The notes under the pieces were generated by a model. That model had not been told where the DNA came from, did not search any database, and was given only the letters and a program-made list of their open reading frames with translations. Below, piece by piece: positions 34,256 through 42,782 of a stretch of DNA of 45,874 nt (positions are counted from its first letter, which is position 1; each line of letters starts with the position of its first letter). The stretch spans positions 1-45,874 of the forward strand of contig NZ_LSIC01000109.1 of assembly GCF_001556045.1 (NCBI RefSeq), read 5' to 3'. This DNA is from Bradyrhizobium sp. CCH5-F6. GTDB taxonomy: Bacteria; Pseudomonadota; Alphaproteobacteria; Rhizobiales; Xanthobacteraceae. Made by a program: the position numbers and the translations under genes.

Positions 34256-35237
34256 GACCGCCCGCGGACGGAGATCGCTGCTAAGAGCAGCGTTGCTGAT
34301 GGTTCTGGCGACCGCCGCAGCGCCCGCACACGCCTTCATCGCCTACGTCTCGAACGAGAAGAGCAACACGGTCTCGGTGATCGACACCGACAGCTGGACG
34401 GTGACCAAAACCATCAAGGTCGGCCAGCGCCCGCGCGGCATCGATTTCACGCGCGACGGCAAGTTCGTGATGGTCGCCGTCGGCGACGACGACACCATCC
34501 AGGTGATCGACGCCAAGACGCAAACCGTGGTCGACAGCCTGCCCTCCGGCCCCGACCCCGAGCTCTTCGCTCAGGATGCCGCGGGCAAGTTCCTCTACGT
34601 CGCCAATGAGAACGACAACACGGTGACCGTGATCGACCTCGAGAAGCGCACCCGTCTCGGCGACATCCAGGTCGGAGTCGAACCTGAGGGCATGACCCTC
34701 AGCCCCGACGGCAAGACGCTGATCAACACGTCCGAGACGACCAACATGGCGCATTTCATCGACACCGCCTCGCGCCAGATCGTCGCCAACGTGCTGGTCG
34801 ACGCGCGCCCGCGCTTTGCCGAGTTCAAGCACGACAGTTCGGAAGTATGGGTGTCTTCGGAGATCGGCGGGACCGTATCGATCATCGATCCCAGGAAGCA
34901 CGAGGTGATCGGCAAGGTCACGTTCGAGATTCCGGGACTGCGGAAAGAGGCCATCCAGCCGGTCGGCATCGGCATGACCAAGGACGACAAGACCGCCTTC
35001 GTCGCACTCGGCCCCGCCAACCGCATCGCGGTGGTCGACGTCGCCACGCGCAAAGTGACGAAATATCTGCTGGTGGGACAGCGGGTCTGGCACGTGGCAT
35101 TTACGCCCGACGAAAAGTACCTTCTCACCACCAACGGCGTGTCGAACGACGTTTCCGTCATCGACGTCGCCGCGCAAAAGGTGATCAAGACCATCCAGGT
35201 GGGCGAGCTACCCTGGGGCGTCACGATCGCGCCATGA
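34251..35237 (+). CDS. PQQ-catabolism-associated YVTN beta-propeller protein
   Basis: A protein of about 328 aa. The signal peptide (basic R-G-R-R-S-L-L-R, hydrophobic core, APAHA-F) is followed by repeated blades of the form IAYVSNEKSNTVSVIDTDSW, YVANENDNTVTVIDL and TNGVSNDVSVIDVAAQ, so it is a seven-bladed YVTN-type propeller in the periplasm. The family regularly accompanies the PQQ-associated ABC system. The start is uncertain: GTG at 34251 gives an ideal signal peptide, ATG 34299 gives a truncated one, and ATG 34092 would translate the whole repeat element. It overlaps the ATPase start (ATGA). Confidence 0.82.
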   Translation: MRTARGRRSLLRAALLMVLATAAAPAHAFIAYVSNEKSNTVSVIDTDSWTVTKTIKVGQRPRGIDFTRDGKFVMVAVGDDDTIQVIDAKTQTVVDSLPSGPDPELFAQDAAGKFLYVANENDNTVTVIDLEKRTRLGDIQVGVEPEGMTLSPDGKTLINTSETTNMAHFIDTASRQIVANVLVDARPRFAEFKHDSSEVWVSSEIGGTVSIIDPRKHEVIGKVTFEIPGLRKEAIQPVGIGMTKDDKTAFVALGPANRIAVVDVATRKVTKYLLVGQRVWHVAFTPDEKYLLTTNGVSNDVSVIDVAAQKVIKTIQVGELPWGVTIAP

Positions 35238-36040
35238 CCAGCCCTGCCCCGATCACCGAGCCACGTGAGATGCCGATGCTCGATCCGGCCACGGTACCGG
35301 CATTGTCGATCGAGGGCGTCAGCCATTCCTACGGGCCACGGCGCGCGTTGATGGACGTGTCCTTCAACGTGCAACCCGCGAGCTTCACGGCGCTGCTGGG
35401 TCTCAACGGCGCCGGCAAGAGCACGCTGTTCTCGCTGATCACGCGCCTGTTCGGGATTCAGTCCGGCCGTGTCTCCATCTTCGGCCACGACATCAGCAAG
35501 AGCCCGGGCGAAGCGCTGCGGCTGCTCGGCGTCGTGTTCCAGCCGCGCACGCTCGATCTCGACCTCTCGCTGACGCAGAACCTGCTCTATCACGCCGCTC
35601 TTCACGGCATCAACCGGCGCGAGGCCGCCGCGCGCAGTGCCGAATTGCTCGGCCGTATCGGGCTCGAAGAACGTGCCGGCAGCAAGGTTCGCGACCTCTC
35701 GGGCGGGCAGATGCGGCGGCTGGAGATCGCACGGGCGTTGCTGCACCGGCCCCGGCTGCTGTTGCTGGACGAGCCGACCGTCGGCCTCGACGTCAAGGCG
35801 CGCGCCGACATCATCAGCCATGTCCGCCAGCTCGTGACCGGGCAAGGCATCGGCGTGCTCTGGGCCACGCACCTGTTCGACGAGATCATGCCGGGTGACG
35901 ATCTCGTGGTTCTGCACCAGGGCAAGGTGCTGGCGCAGGGGCCGATGAGCCGCGTCATTTCCGAGGCCGGTGCGCAGGACGTCAATACCGCCTTCATGCG
36001 TCTGACAGGCGCGCAAACCATGCCGGGAGGCGGCGCATGA
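35234..36040 (+). CDS. PQQ-dehydrogenase-associated ABC transporter ATPase
   Basis: A 268-aa ABC ATPase with Walker A GLNGAGKST (from residue 56), signature LSGGQMRRLE and Walker B LLLLDEPTVGLD. The ABC-2-like architecture (NodI/CcmA type) fits the following ABC-2 permease. This kind of pair usually exports. The family is named for an alcohol ABC transporter of PQQ-dependent dehydrogenase clusters. The start codon overlaps the propeller stop by 4 nt and its stop overlaps the permease start, so the three are translationally coupled. Confidence 0.92.
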   Translation: MTSPAPITEPREMPMLDPATVPALSIEGVSHSYGPRRALMDVSFNVQPASFTALLGLNGAGKSTLFSLITRLFGIQSGRVSIFGHDISKSPGEALRLLGVVFQPRTLDLDLSLTQNLLYHAALHGINRREAAARSAELLGRIGLEERAGSKVRDLSGGQMRRLEIARALLHRPRLLLLDEPTVGLDVKARADIISHVRQLVTGQGIGVLWATHLFDEIMPGDDLVVLHQGKVLAQGPMSRVISEAGAQDVNTAFMRLTGAQTMPGGGA

Positions 36041-36885
36041 GCAGCATCACCACCCGCGATGCACCGCGCGGCTTCTCGGCCGCGGAGTACATGACCTGCC
36101 TCACCGGTATCGTCTGGCGCGAGGGCCTGCGCTTCCTGCATCAGCGCGAACGCTTCGTCTCGGCGCTGGTGCGGCCCCTGGTGTGGCTGTTCATCTTCGC
36201 CGCCGGCTTCCGCCAGGTGCTCGGCATCTCCATCATCCCGCCTTACGAGACCTACATTCTCTATGAGGTCTATATCGCGCCCGGACTGATGGCGATGATC
36301 CAGCTCTTCAACGGCATGCAGTCCTCGCTGTCGATGGTCTATGACCGCGAGATGGGCAACATGCGCACGCTCCTGGTGAGCCCGCTGCCGCGCGGGTTCC
36401 TGCTGTTCTGCAAGCTGCTCGCGGGCACCGCCGTATCGCTGCTCCAGGTCTATGCGTTTCTCTTGATCGCCTGGCTGTGGGACATCGCCCCGCCGCCCTG
36501 GGGCTACCTCACCGTGCTGCCGGCGCTGATCCTGTCCGGACTGATGCTGGGTTCGCTCGGCATGCTGATCTCCTCGGGCATCAAGCAGCTGGAGAACTTC
36601 GCCGGCGTAATGAACTTCGTGATCTTCCCGATGTTCTTCGCCTCCTCCGCGCTCTACCCGCTCTGGCGGGTGCAGGAGGGCAGCCCCTATCTCTACTATC
36701 TCTGCGAGGCCAATCCGTTCACCCATGCGGTCGAGCTGATCCGCTTCGCGCTCTATGCGCAGATCAACTGGATCTCGCTGGCGGTGGTCGCAAGCTGCAC
36801 AATCGTCTTCATGATCGGAGCGATTTTGGCCTATGATCCCTCTCGCGGACTGGCGCGACGCGGGCCTGCGGGAGGCGAAGGATGA
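36037..36885 (+). CDS. ABC-2 type permease of the PQQ-associated system
   Basis: A 282-aa membrane protein with six hydrophobic helices and the ABC-2 family signature (YDREMGNMRTLLVSPLPR near the middle). The family is related to the PedC alcohol transporter permease. Together with the ATPase it probably moves a compound across the inner membrane, export being typical of ABC-2 systems, although the separate periplasmic binding protein suggests uptake. It overlaps both neighbours by 4 nt. Confidence 0.9.
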   Translation: MSSITTRDAPRGFSAAEYMTCLTGIVWREGLRFLHQRERFVSALVRPLVWLFIFAAGFRQVLGISIIPPYETYILYEVYIAPGLMAMIQLFNGMQSSLSMVYDREMGNMRTLLVSPLPRGFLLFCKLLAGTAVSLLQVYAFLLIAWLWDIAPPPWGYLTVLPALILSGLMLGSLGMLISSGIKQLENFAGVMNFVIFPMFFASSALYPLWRVQEGSPYLYYLCEANPFTHAVELIRFALYAQINWISLAVVASCTIVFMIGAILAYDPSRGLARRGPAGGEG

Positions 36886-37490
36886 AGGTCTGGCTTCTGG
36901 CTGCCATGCTGATCTCGCTGTCCGGCGCGGCCGCGCACGCGGCCGATCCGCGCTTTCCGGATTGGCCATGCACCCAGGCCAAGGTGCCGGAGATTTCGCT
37001 CGCGGCCGTCTGGGCCGGCCCGCCGCTCGACGATGTCCAGAACAAATGGAAGGACGACGCCAGGGTCAGCGCGCTGGTCGCAAAATTGGCGGCGCGCAAG
37101 ACATCGTTGGACGAGGCCGAGAGATCGGTGAAGGAGTTTCTGGCCGCCTCCGGTTCCGACAAGGCGGCGAATGCGAAGCAGCTGTTTGCCGGCCTGTTCG
37201 ACACGCTCAACGCTCAGCGCTCGCAGGTCATGAACGGGCTCGAACGTGTCAGCCGCAAGCAGCGCGCAGCCGCCGACAAAATTCGCGAGGAAACGCTGCA
37301 ACTCCACACCCTGCAAGGCGCGACGCCCCGCGACGAGGCCAAGGTCGAGGCACTCAGCAACGAACTGATCTGGAAGACCCGCATCTTCGAAGACCGCACC
37401 AAGGTGGTGCGCTTCGTCTGCGAAGTTCCAACCACGATCGATCAGCGCCTGTTCGCGCTGGGGCGCGTGATCCAGCAGGAGATGGAATAG
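36882..37490 (+). CDS. Periplasmic protein of the PQQ-associated ABC operon, hypothetical
   Basis: A 202-aa protein with a signal peptide (M-K-V-W-L-L-A ... AAAHA-ADP), then P-D-W-P-C-T-Q near the start and a single Cys in RFVCEVP near the end, possibly a disulfide pair. Residues 60-165 are strongly helical and rich in Lys, Glu, Ala and Gln, suggesting a coiled-coil. Its start overlaps the permease stop by 4 nt, so it is clearly part of the same operon. I do not recognise the family. Confidence 0.8.
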   Translation: MKVWLLAAMLISLSGAAAHAADPRFPDWPCTQAKVPEISLAAVWAGPPLDDVQNKWKDDARVSALVAKLAARKTSLDEAERSVKEFLAASGSDKAANAKQLFAGLFDTLNAQRSQVMNGLERVSRKQRAAADKIREETLQLHTLQGATPRDEAKVEALSNELIWKTRIFEDRTKVVRFVCEVPTTIDQRLFALGRVIQQEME

Positions 37491-37613
37491 CGTCAACATC
37501 GCTGACGGCTCACGAAAGTTCCGCCACCGTTAACCTTTTGCCGCGCTATCTGCCGGAACCAAATCGATCTAGGATGCCTTGTCGAAGTGAACCCCATACG
37601 TCGGGAGGCCTCG

Positions 37614-37916
37614 ATGGGAACCACAAAATTCATCCTCGCGGGCGCCGCGGCCCTTAGCTTGCTCGCATCCAGCGCATTTGCCGAAGACATGACCGGAACG
37701 ATCACGCGGATCGACCGGCTCAACGGCACGATTTCGATCCAGGAGACACAAAAGGGTACGGTCGGCGCCGGTTCAGGCAGCGCCGGCGCGCTCCAGGAGT
37801 ACAAGGCCAAGGACGCAGCGATGCTGGACGCCGTCCATGCCGGCGACCGGGTGAACTATACGGCCACCGAGGCCAACGGCACCGGTACGCTGACGAAGCT
37901 GCAGAAGCAGAAGTAA
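37614..37916 (+). CDS. DUF1344/CusF-like small periplasmic protein
   Basis: A 100-aa protein with a signal peptide (ends SSAFA-EDM). The mature part carries TGTITRIDRLNGTISIQ, a small OB-like beta fold shared with DUF1344 and copper-binding CusF-like proteins. The Met and His ligands needed for copper are not evident, so metal binding is doubtful. The ATG at 37614 has GGGAGG upstream; an earlier ATG at 37587 is not supported. It is 123 nt downstream of the previous gene and may have its own promoter. Confidence 0.78.
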   Translation: MGTTKFILAGAAALSLLASSAFAEDMTGTITRIDRLNGTISIQETQKGTVGAGSGSAGALQEYKAKDAAMLDAVHAGDRVNYTATEANGTGTLTKLQKQK

Positions 37917-37973
37917 CAGCACTGCCGCAAACCTCTCTCCGCTTGCGGCGGGAGGAAGCGCATTTTCGCCTGA

Positions 37974-38534
37974 TCAATGTTGCTCGGGACGCGGCTCCGG
38001 TTGCGCCTCCTCGGTCGGAAGCGTCGCGCGCTCCCAGCCGTCGGTGCCGTCGGGGTACCACGCGATGTTGGAGTAGCCGTAAGCCAGCGCGCGCTTGGCG
38101 GTGTTCCAGGACATCCAGCAATCGGCGAGGCAATAGATCACGAGCAGGGCGGCCTTGTCGCCGCGCGAGGCGCGCGCGAGGCCGCGCTGGAGATAATCGT
38201 CCATGGCCGGCGGCAAGGTGCCGTAACCGGTGTCCGGCAGCCAGATGCTGCCCGGAATGTTCCTGCGCGGCGCATCGCGCCAAACGGTGCCTGCGGGAAG
38301 GTTTTTCGGCTTCGGCGGCCGCGGCAGCACGTCGATGAAGGCGCCGCTGTTCGCGCGCCAGATCGCTGCTGCCTCCTCGGTGGTGAGCACGCGCGCGCCA
38401 GCGAGCGTCGCCGGCACCGGCGCACGATAATTGTCGGTGCGATAGCCCTCGGGCTCGAACGGCTCCTGCTGCTGCGCCAACGCCGGTGCCACGAGCAGGG
38501 CGGCGACGATCACAGCGGCAAGAGGCCGGCTCAT
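37974..38534 (-). CDS. PQQ-catabolism-associated CxxxCW motif protein
   Basis: A 186-aa periplasmic rhodanese-like protein with signal peptide (ends APALA-QQQ). The defining motif is Cys135-Leu-Ala-Asp-Cys139-Trp140, within VIYCLADCWMSWN. The two Cys could carry a sulfur, thiol or redox function, in the position of the rhodanese active loop. The family is known only from co-occurrence with PQQ-dependent alcohol dehydrogenase systems. Its start overlaps the stop of the upstream binding-protein gene by 4 nt. Confidence 0.88.
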   Translation of the reverse strand: MSRPLAAVIVAALLVAPALAQQQEPFEPEGYRTDNYRAPVPATLAGARVLTTEEAAAIWRANSGAFIDVLPRPPKPKNLPAGTVWRDAPRRNIPGSIWLPDTGYGTLPPAMDDYLQRGLARASRGDKAALLVIYCLADCWMSWNTAKRALAYGYSNIAWYPDGTDGWERATLPTEEAQPEPRPEQH

Positions 38535-39415
38535 GGCGTCTTCTTGGCCGTCTCCCCGCCGAGCGGGCGATTGCTCTCGTCCAGCAGCGGGACGCCGAAA
38601 TCGAGCAGGATCTTGTCGATCTCGCCCTGGTTCTCCTGGATCAGCTTATTGAGCTGCCGCTTCCAGTTCTGGTCGGCCGGGCGCACCCCCATGCCGATGC
38701 GATAGACCAGCTTCGGCCCGGTGGTTTCCTTCACCAGCGGCGTAACATGGAGCGAAGAGCCGGCCTTCTTCGCATAGTAGCCGGCCATCGGGCCCCACAG
38801 CACGCCGGCGTCGATCTTGCCGGCAACAAGGTCGTCGACCATCGCCTGCGCCGAATTGTCGAAGCGCGTGTCGATCATCAACTGATAGGGCTTTGCATGA
38901 CTCATCAAGCCCGCCAGCGCCATGTTGGTTGCCGGCGGTGTGCCGGCGACGATTCCGATACGCTTGCCCTTCAACTTCGGATCCTCGAGTATATCGACGT
39001 CCTCGAGCCCGCTGCCGGTCTTCGCGACCAGCGCATAGGTCGTACGATAATAGGGATTGGTGCCCTGCACGAGATCGTCGCCTTGCGGGAATCCCATGAT
39101 GACGTCGCAGCGATGGGCACCGAGCGTCATCCGCACGAAACCGCTGGCCTGCGGAAAGAAGACGTAATCGAGCTTCTTCTGCAGCTTGTCCGCAAGAAGC
39201 TCGGCCAGCTTGTTCTCGAACCCCTCGCCCTTGTCGTTGGAGAACGGCAAATTGCGCGGATCGGCGCAGACGCGCAGCACCTTGGGATCGACCAGCTCGA
39301 ATGAGAGATCGCCGGTCTCGCTGGTCTGCGCGATGGCGGAATCGCCGAACGCGCCGGATGCGACCAGGACCCACAGCGAAAACAACCAGCGACGATGTCG
39401 TCCGGCCTGCGTCAT
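38531..39415 (-). CDS. Quinoprotein dehydrogenase-associated periplasmic binding protein (MoxJ/XoxJ-like)
   Basis: A 294-aa type II solute-binding-fold protein with signal peptide (ends DSAIA-QTS). The mature start LRVCADPRNLPFSNDKGEGFENK is typical of the MoxJ/XoxJ group encoded beside PQQ dehydrogenases. MoxJ/XoxJ are thought to help activate or electron-couple the dehydrogenase and not to transport. AGGAGG precedes the ATG at 39415; the frame extends to 39460. Expressed leftward with the CxxxCW gene. Confidence 0.9.
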   Translation of the reverse strand: MTQAGRHRRWLFSLWVLVASGAFGDSAIAQTSETGDLSFELVDPKVLRVCADPRNLPFSNDKGEGFENKLAELLADKLQKKLDYVFFPQASGFVRMTLGAHRCDVIMGFPQGDDLVQGTNPYYRTTYALVAKTGSGLEDVDILEDPKLKGKRIGIVAGTPPATNMALAGLMSHAKPYQLMIDTRFDNSAQAMVDDLVAGKIDAGVLWGPMAGYYAKKAGSSLHVTPLVKETTGPKLVYRIGMGVRPADQNWKRQLNKLIQENQGEIDKILLDFGVPLLDESNRPLGGETAKKTP

Positions 39416-39541
39416 CGTGCTTCCTCCTCGTTTTGATTGAATGCTATCCATGCAACGCATGACGCGCCACCTGTGCCAACTTTGCGCTGGCCTTGCTTGT
39501 TGCAGTGCAATGAGACGAACCCTATGGACTGAGGCGGAAAA

Positions 39542-40465
39542 GTGTCTCGCATCGCTCTGATGATCGCAGCCTGGTTCCTGCTGGGAGCAACGCTAGCACG
39601 CGCTTGGGCGGCCGAATTGCCTGTGAGCGAAGTCGCACCGGGAATCTTCGTACACTCCGGGACCATCGCCCTGATGACCCGCCAGAACGAGGGCGACATT
39701 GCCAATGTCGGCTTCATCGTCGGCGAGGACGCGGTCGCCGTGATCGACACCGGCGGCAGCCTTCGCGAAGGCGAGGCGCTGCTGGCCGCCGTGCGGGCCC
39801 GCACGCCCAAGCCGATCCGTTATGTCATCAACACCCACGGCCATCCCGACCATGTCTTCGGCAATGCCGCCTTCGTTGCTGAGGGGGTGAGCTTCGTCGG
39901 CCATAGCAGGCTGCCGCAGGCACTTGCGACGCGGGGACAGTTCTATCTCGACAATTTCCGCCGCATCATGGGCGGCGAGTTGATCGATCCCGTCAAGATC
40001 ATTGCCCCGACCCTGCTCGTGACCGACGCGATGACGCTCGATCTGGGATCGCGCCGACTGAGCTTGCGCGCCTGGCCGGCCGCACACAGCGACAGCGACT
40101 TGATCGTGTTTGACGAGACGACCAGAACCCTGTTTGCGGGCGACCTCGTCTTTCTTCGCCACATTCCGGTCATGGACGGAAGCATCCGCGGCTGGCTCGA
40201 AACGCTGAAGGGATTGGAAGCCATCCCGGCGCTCCGCGTCGTTCCCGGCCACGGCCCCGTGAGCGACTGGCCTGCCGCGCTCAGCGATGAACGGCGCTAT
40301 TTGTCAACGCTGCTGTCCGACGTGCGCAGGCTGAACAAGAATGGCGAGCCGATCCGCGCCGCCGCGGACAAGGCGGCCGCCTCGGAACGGCCGCATTGGC
40401 AACTGTTCGACGACTACAACGCCCGCAACGCAACCGCAGCATTCTCGGAAATTGAATGGGAATAG
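39542..40465 (+). CDS. Quinoprotein relay system metallo-beta-lactamase-fold hydrolase
   Basis: A 307-aa protein with signal peptide (ends RAWA-AEL) and the metallo-beta-lactamase fold: THGHPDH, then H in PAAHSDSD, D in FAGDLVF and H in VPGHGP, all zinc ligands present. It resembles SoxH-like hydrolases associated with PQQ-dehydrogenase clusters (zinc metallohydrolase 2 of the quinoprotein relay). The start is GTG at 39542 with GAGGCGG upstream. Its stop overlaps the frame of the SoxYZ-like gene. It is divergent from the XoxJ-like gene over 126 nt. Confidence 0.88.
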   Translation: MSRIALMIAAWFLLGATLARAWAAELPVSEVAPGIFVHSGTIALMTRQNEGDIANVGFIVGEDAVAVIDTGGSLREGEALLAAVRARTPKPIRYVINTHGHPDHVFGNAAFVAEGVSFVGHSRLPQALATRGQFYLDNFRRIMGGELIDPVKIIAPTLLVTDAMTLDLGSRRLSLRAWPAAHSDSDLIVFDETTRTLFAGDLVFLRHIPVMDGSIRGWLETLKGLEAIPALRVVPGHGPVSDWPAALSDERRYLSTLLSDVRRLNKNGEPIRAAADKAAASERPHWQLFDDYNARNATAAFSEIEWE

Positions 40466-40512
40466 CGGGCGCGCTAGGCTGTCGCCAACGATCGTTTCGT
40501 CCGCGCGGGATC

Positions 40513-41337
40513 ATGACCATGACGGGATGCACACGCCGCCTGACTCTCACCGCCCTGCTGCTCAGCATGGCGCTTGCAATACCGGCGCAGGCTGAAGAGG
40601 CGCATGATCCCTGGCCGGGCCTGGTGCAGGACATCTTCAGCAACCGTCCGATGAACGACGGCAGCGCCGTCATCGGCATCGAGATGCCCTACCGCGCCGA
40701 GGATGCGGCCATCGTGCCGGTGACGCTGCGCAGCAAGCTGTCGCCCGGCGATGCGCGCCGCATCCGTTCGATCACGCTGGTGATCGACCGTAATCCCGCA
40801 CCGATGGCGGCGAAGTTCGAGCTGGGGCCGGACGCGAACGTCACGGAGATCTCGACACGCGTGCGCGTCAACAACTACACCGACGTCCACGCGGTCGCCG
40901 AGCTCAGCGACGGCCAGCTCTACGTGTCCAAGACTTACGTGAAGGCCTCCGGCGGCTGCTCGGCGCCAGCGGGCAAGAACGTCGAGGAAGCCAAGAACCG
41001 GATCGGCCAGATGCGCTACCGCCAGTTCGCACGCGAGGATGCGCCGGCGAGCCGCGTCCGCGAGGCACAGATCATGATCGGCCATCCCAACAATTCCGGG
41101 CTCCAGATGGACCAGGTCACGCAGCTCTACATTCCCGCGTACTTCATCAATCAGTTGAAGCTGACGCAGGACGACAGCCCCGTGCTGTCGATGGAAGGCG
41201 GCATCTCGATCTCGGAAGATCCCAATCTCCGCTTCACCTACGTGTCCAACGGCGCCAAGCGTTTCCGCGCGGAAGCAAAGGACACGAACGGGCACGTGTT
41301 CCGCAACGAGTGGGATGTTGAGAAGCCGGGGACGTAA
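40513..41337 (+). CDS. Quinoprotein dehydrogenase-associated SoxYZ-like carrier
   Basis: A 274-aa protein that unites a SoxY-like and a SoxZ-like domain in one chain. After the signal peptide (ends AQA-EEA) the SoxY part reaches the carrier Cys149 in KASGGCSAPAG, corresponding to the GGCGG swinging arm of SoxY but here internal. The SoxZ part follows (RVREAQIMIGHPNNSG). In sulfur oxidation SoxYZ carries thiosulfate-derived groups on this Cys; in quinoprotein clusters the cargo is unknown. The ATG at 40513 gives a signal peptide; the frame from 40456 overlaps the previous gene. Confidence 0.9.
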   Translation: MTMTGCTRRLTLTALLLSMALAIPAQAEEAHDPWPGLVQDIFSNRPMNDGSAVIGIEMPYRAEDAAIVPVTLRSKLSPGDARRIRSITLVIDRNPAPMAAKFELGPDANVTEISTRVRVNNYTDVHAVAELSDGQLYVSKTYVKASGGCSAPAGKNVEEAKNRIGQMRYRQFAREDAPASRVREAQIMIGHPNNSGLQMDQVTQLYIPAYFINQLKLTQDDSPVLSMEGGISISEDPNLRFTYVSNGAKRFRAEAKDTNGHVFRNEWDVEKPGT

Positions 41338-41356
41338 TCTCGGCGCTTCGCACCAC

Positions 41357-41713
41357 CTAGAAGCACCTCACCTCGGCTTCCGCCTGCGCGCGGCGCAGAT
41401 CGTTTACCGCAGAGTTCGCCTGCTCCGACGTGCGGAACTGGACGCCGAGATTGCTGCGCACCTGCGACATGCTGAGCGCGGTCTCGGCGGTGACGTAGCG
41501 CTCATAGGGGATGATCGAGGCGACCACGTCGATCGAGCAGGAACATTGCTCGATCGCAGCCCGCGTCTCGCCGTTGGCCTTCATGCAGCCATAGACGTAT
41601 TCGGCGCGCGCCGATGTGGGATAGTCGTTGGCTTCCTCGGCCCGTGCCACGCATGCGGTCCCCGTCAATATCAATGCGGCGACAATCGGTCGTAGCTGTC
41701 CCGCCAGTTTCAT
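41357..41713 (-). CDS. Exported Cys-containing hypothetical protein of the PQQ cluster
   Basis: A 118-aa protein with a signal peptide (ends ACVARA-EEA). The mature part is helical with Y-V-Y-G-C-M-K, E-Q-C-S-C-S and a C-terminal E-V-R-C-F, so four Cys that may form two disulfides. It converges with the SoxYZ-like gene. The ATG at 41713 has GGGAGG at 6 nt; the ATG two codons earlier overlaps that site. Similar small proteins accompany these clusters in Bradyrhizobium as I recall, but no function is known. Confidence 0.75.
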   Translation of the reverse strand: MKLAGQLRPIVAALILTGTACVARAEEANDYPTSARAEYVYGCMKANGETRAAIEQCSCSIDVVASIIPYERYVTAETALSMSQVRSNLGVQFRTSEQANSAVNDLRRAQAEAEVRCF

Positions 41714-41800
41714 GCGCATCCTCCCGATGGTTGCGACGAAGGCTATGCTATGCGTATTGTCCTGAAAAGCGCTCTGTCAGAGGAAACGGCTCACAAGGTG

Positions 41801-42781
41801 ATGAGAGTACCCGGTCGAATATTGGCGCTTGCGATGACGCTGGCGTTGATGCCAGTCGCACCCGGCCACGCCGCGGAGACGATCCGCCTTGCGGTGCAGA
41901 AGACCGGAACGTTCTCCTGGGAGCTGGCCGCGATCCGCGCGGGCGGTCTGGACAAGGAGGCCGGCCTGTCGCTCGAGGTCTCCGAGCTCGCGAGCACCGA
42001 GGCCGGCAAGATCGCGATGCGTGCCGGCAGCGCCGACATCATCCTGTCGGACTGGCTGTGGGTCTCGCGCGAGCGTGCGCTCGGCGCCAAGCTCACCTTC
42101 TATCCCTATTCGAGCGCGCTCGGTGCGGTGATGGTGCCCGCCAACTCGCCGATCAAGACACTCGCAGACCTCAAGGGCCGCAAGCTCGCGGTCGCCGGCG
42201 GGGCGATCGACAAGAGCTGGCTGCTGCTCCAGGCGCGCATGAAGCAGGACGGCATCGACCTGAAATCGCAGGCAACGATCGTCTACGGCGCACCGCCCCT
42301 GATCGCCGCCAAGGCGCTCGACGGCGAAATGGATGCGAGCCTCAATTTCTGGAACTTCTGCGCCCAGCTGGAGGCCAAAGGTTTCAGGCGCCTCACCGGG
42401 ATCGAGGACATCTTGCCGAAGCTGGGCGCCAAGGGTGCCGTCTCCGCCGTCGGCTACGTCTTCGACGAGAGCTGGGCCGCGAGCCATCGCGGCGCCGTGG
42501 CGCGCTTCATCGCGATGACGCGCAAGGCCAAAGAGCTGCTGGCGACCTCGGATGCAGCCTGGGACAAAGTCGCGCCGCTCACCGGCACGACCGACCCGGC
42601 TGTGCTCAAGACCTACCGCGACCGCTACCGCGACGGCATTCCGCGCCGGAGCATCGACGACGAGGAAAAGGACGCGCGCGTGCTCTACCGCGTGCTGGCG
42701 GAAATCGGCGGCCGTGATCTCGTCGGCCCGGCGGCCGAGCTCGATCCCGGCACCTTCTATCACGCAGTCCCCGGAGACTGA
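41801..42781 (+). CDS. NMT1/SsuA-type ABC transporter substrate-binding protein
   Basis: A 326-aa periplasmic protein with signal peptide (M-R-V-P-G-R ... APGHA-AET), followed by IRLAVQKTGTFSWELAAIRAGGL and a SGDWLWVSRERA-like segment, typical of nitrate/sulfonate/taurine and riboflavin/thiamine-precursor binding proteins. It should deliver a small organic compound or cofactor precursor to the following permease. The ATG at 41801 gives the signal peptide; the frame reaches 41750. Separated from the permease by 1 nt. Confidence 0.88.
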   Translation: MRVPGRILALAMTLALMPVAPGHAAETIRLAVQKTGTFSWELAAIRAGGLDKEAGLSLEVSELASTEAGKIAMRAGSADIILSDWLWVSRERALGAKLTFYPYSSALGAVMVPANSPIKTLADLKGRKLAVAGGAIDKSWLLLQARMKQDGIDLKSQATIVYGAPPLIAAKALDGEMDASLNFWNFCAQLEAKGFRRLTGIEDILPKLGAKGAVSAVGYVFDESWAASHRGAVARFIAMTRKAKELLATSDAAWDKVAPLTGTTDPAVLKTYRDRYRDGIPRRSIDDEEKDARVLYRVLAEIGGRDLVGPAAELDPGTFYHAVPGD

Positions 42782-42782
42782 G

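Noticed and set aside
39488..39504. Possible sigma-54 promoter upstream of the metallo-hydrolase gene
   Set aside because: TGGC and TTGC are present, but 11 and not 10 nt separate GG and GC, which is not tolerated by sigma-54.
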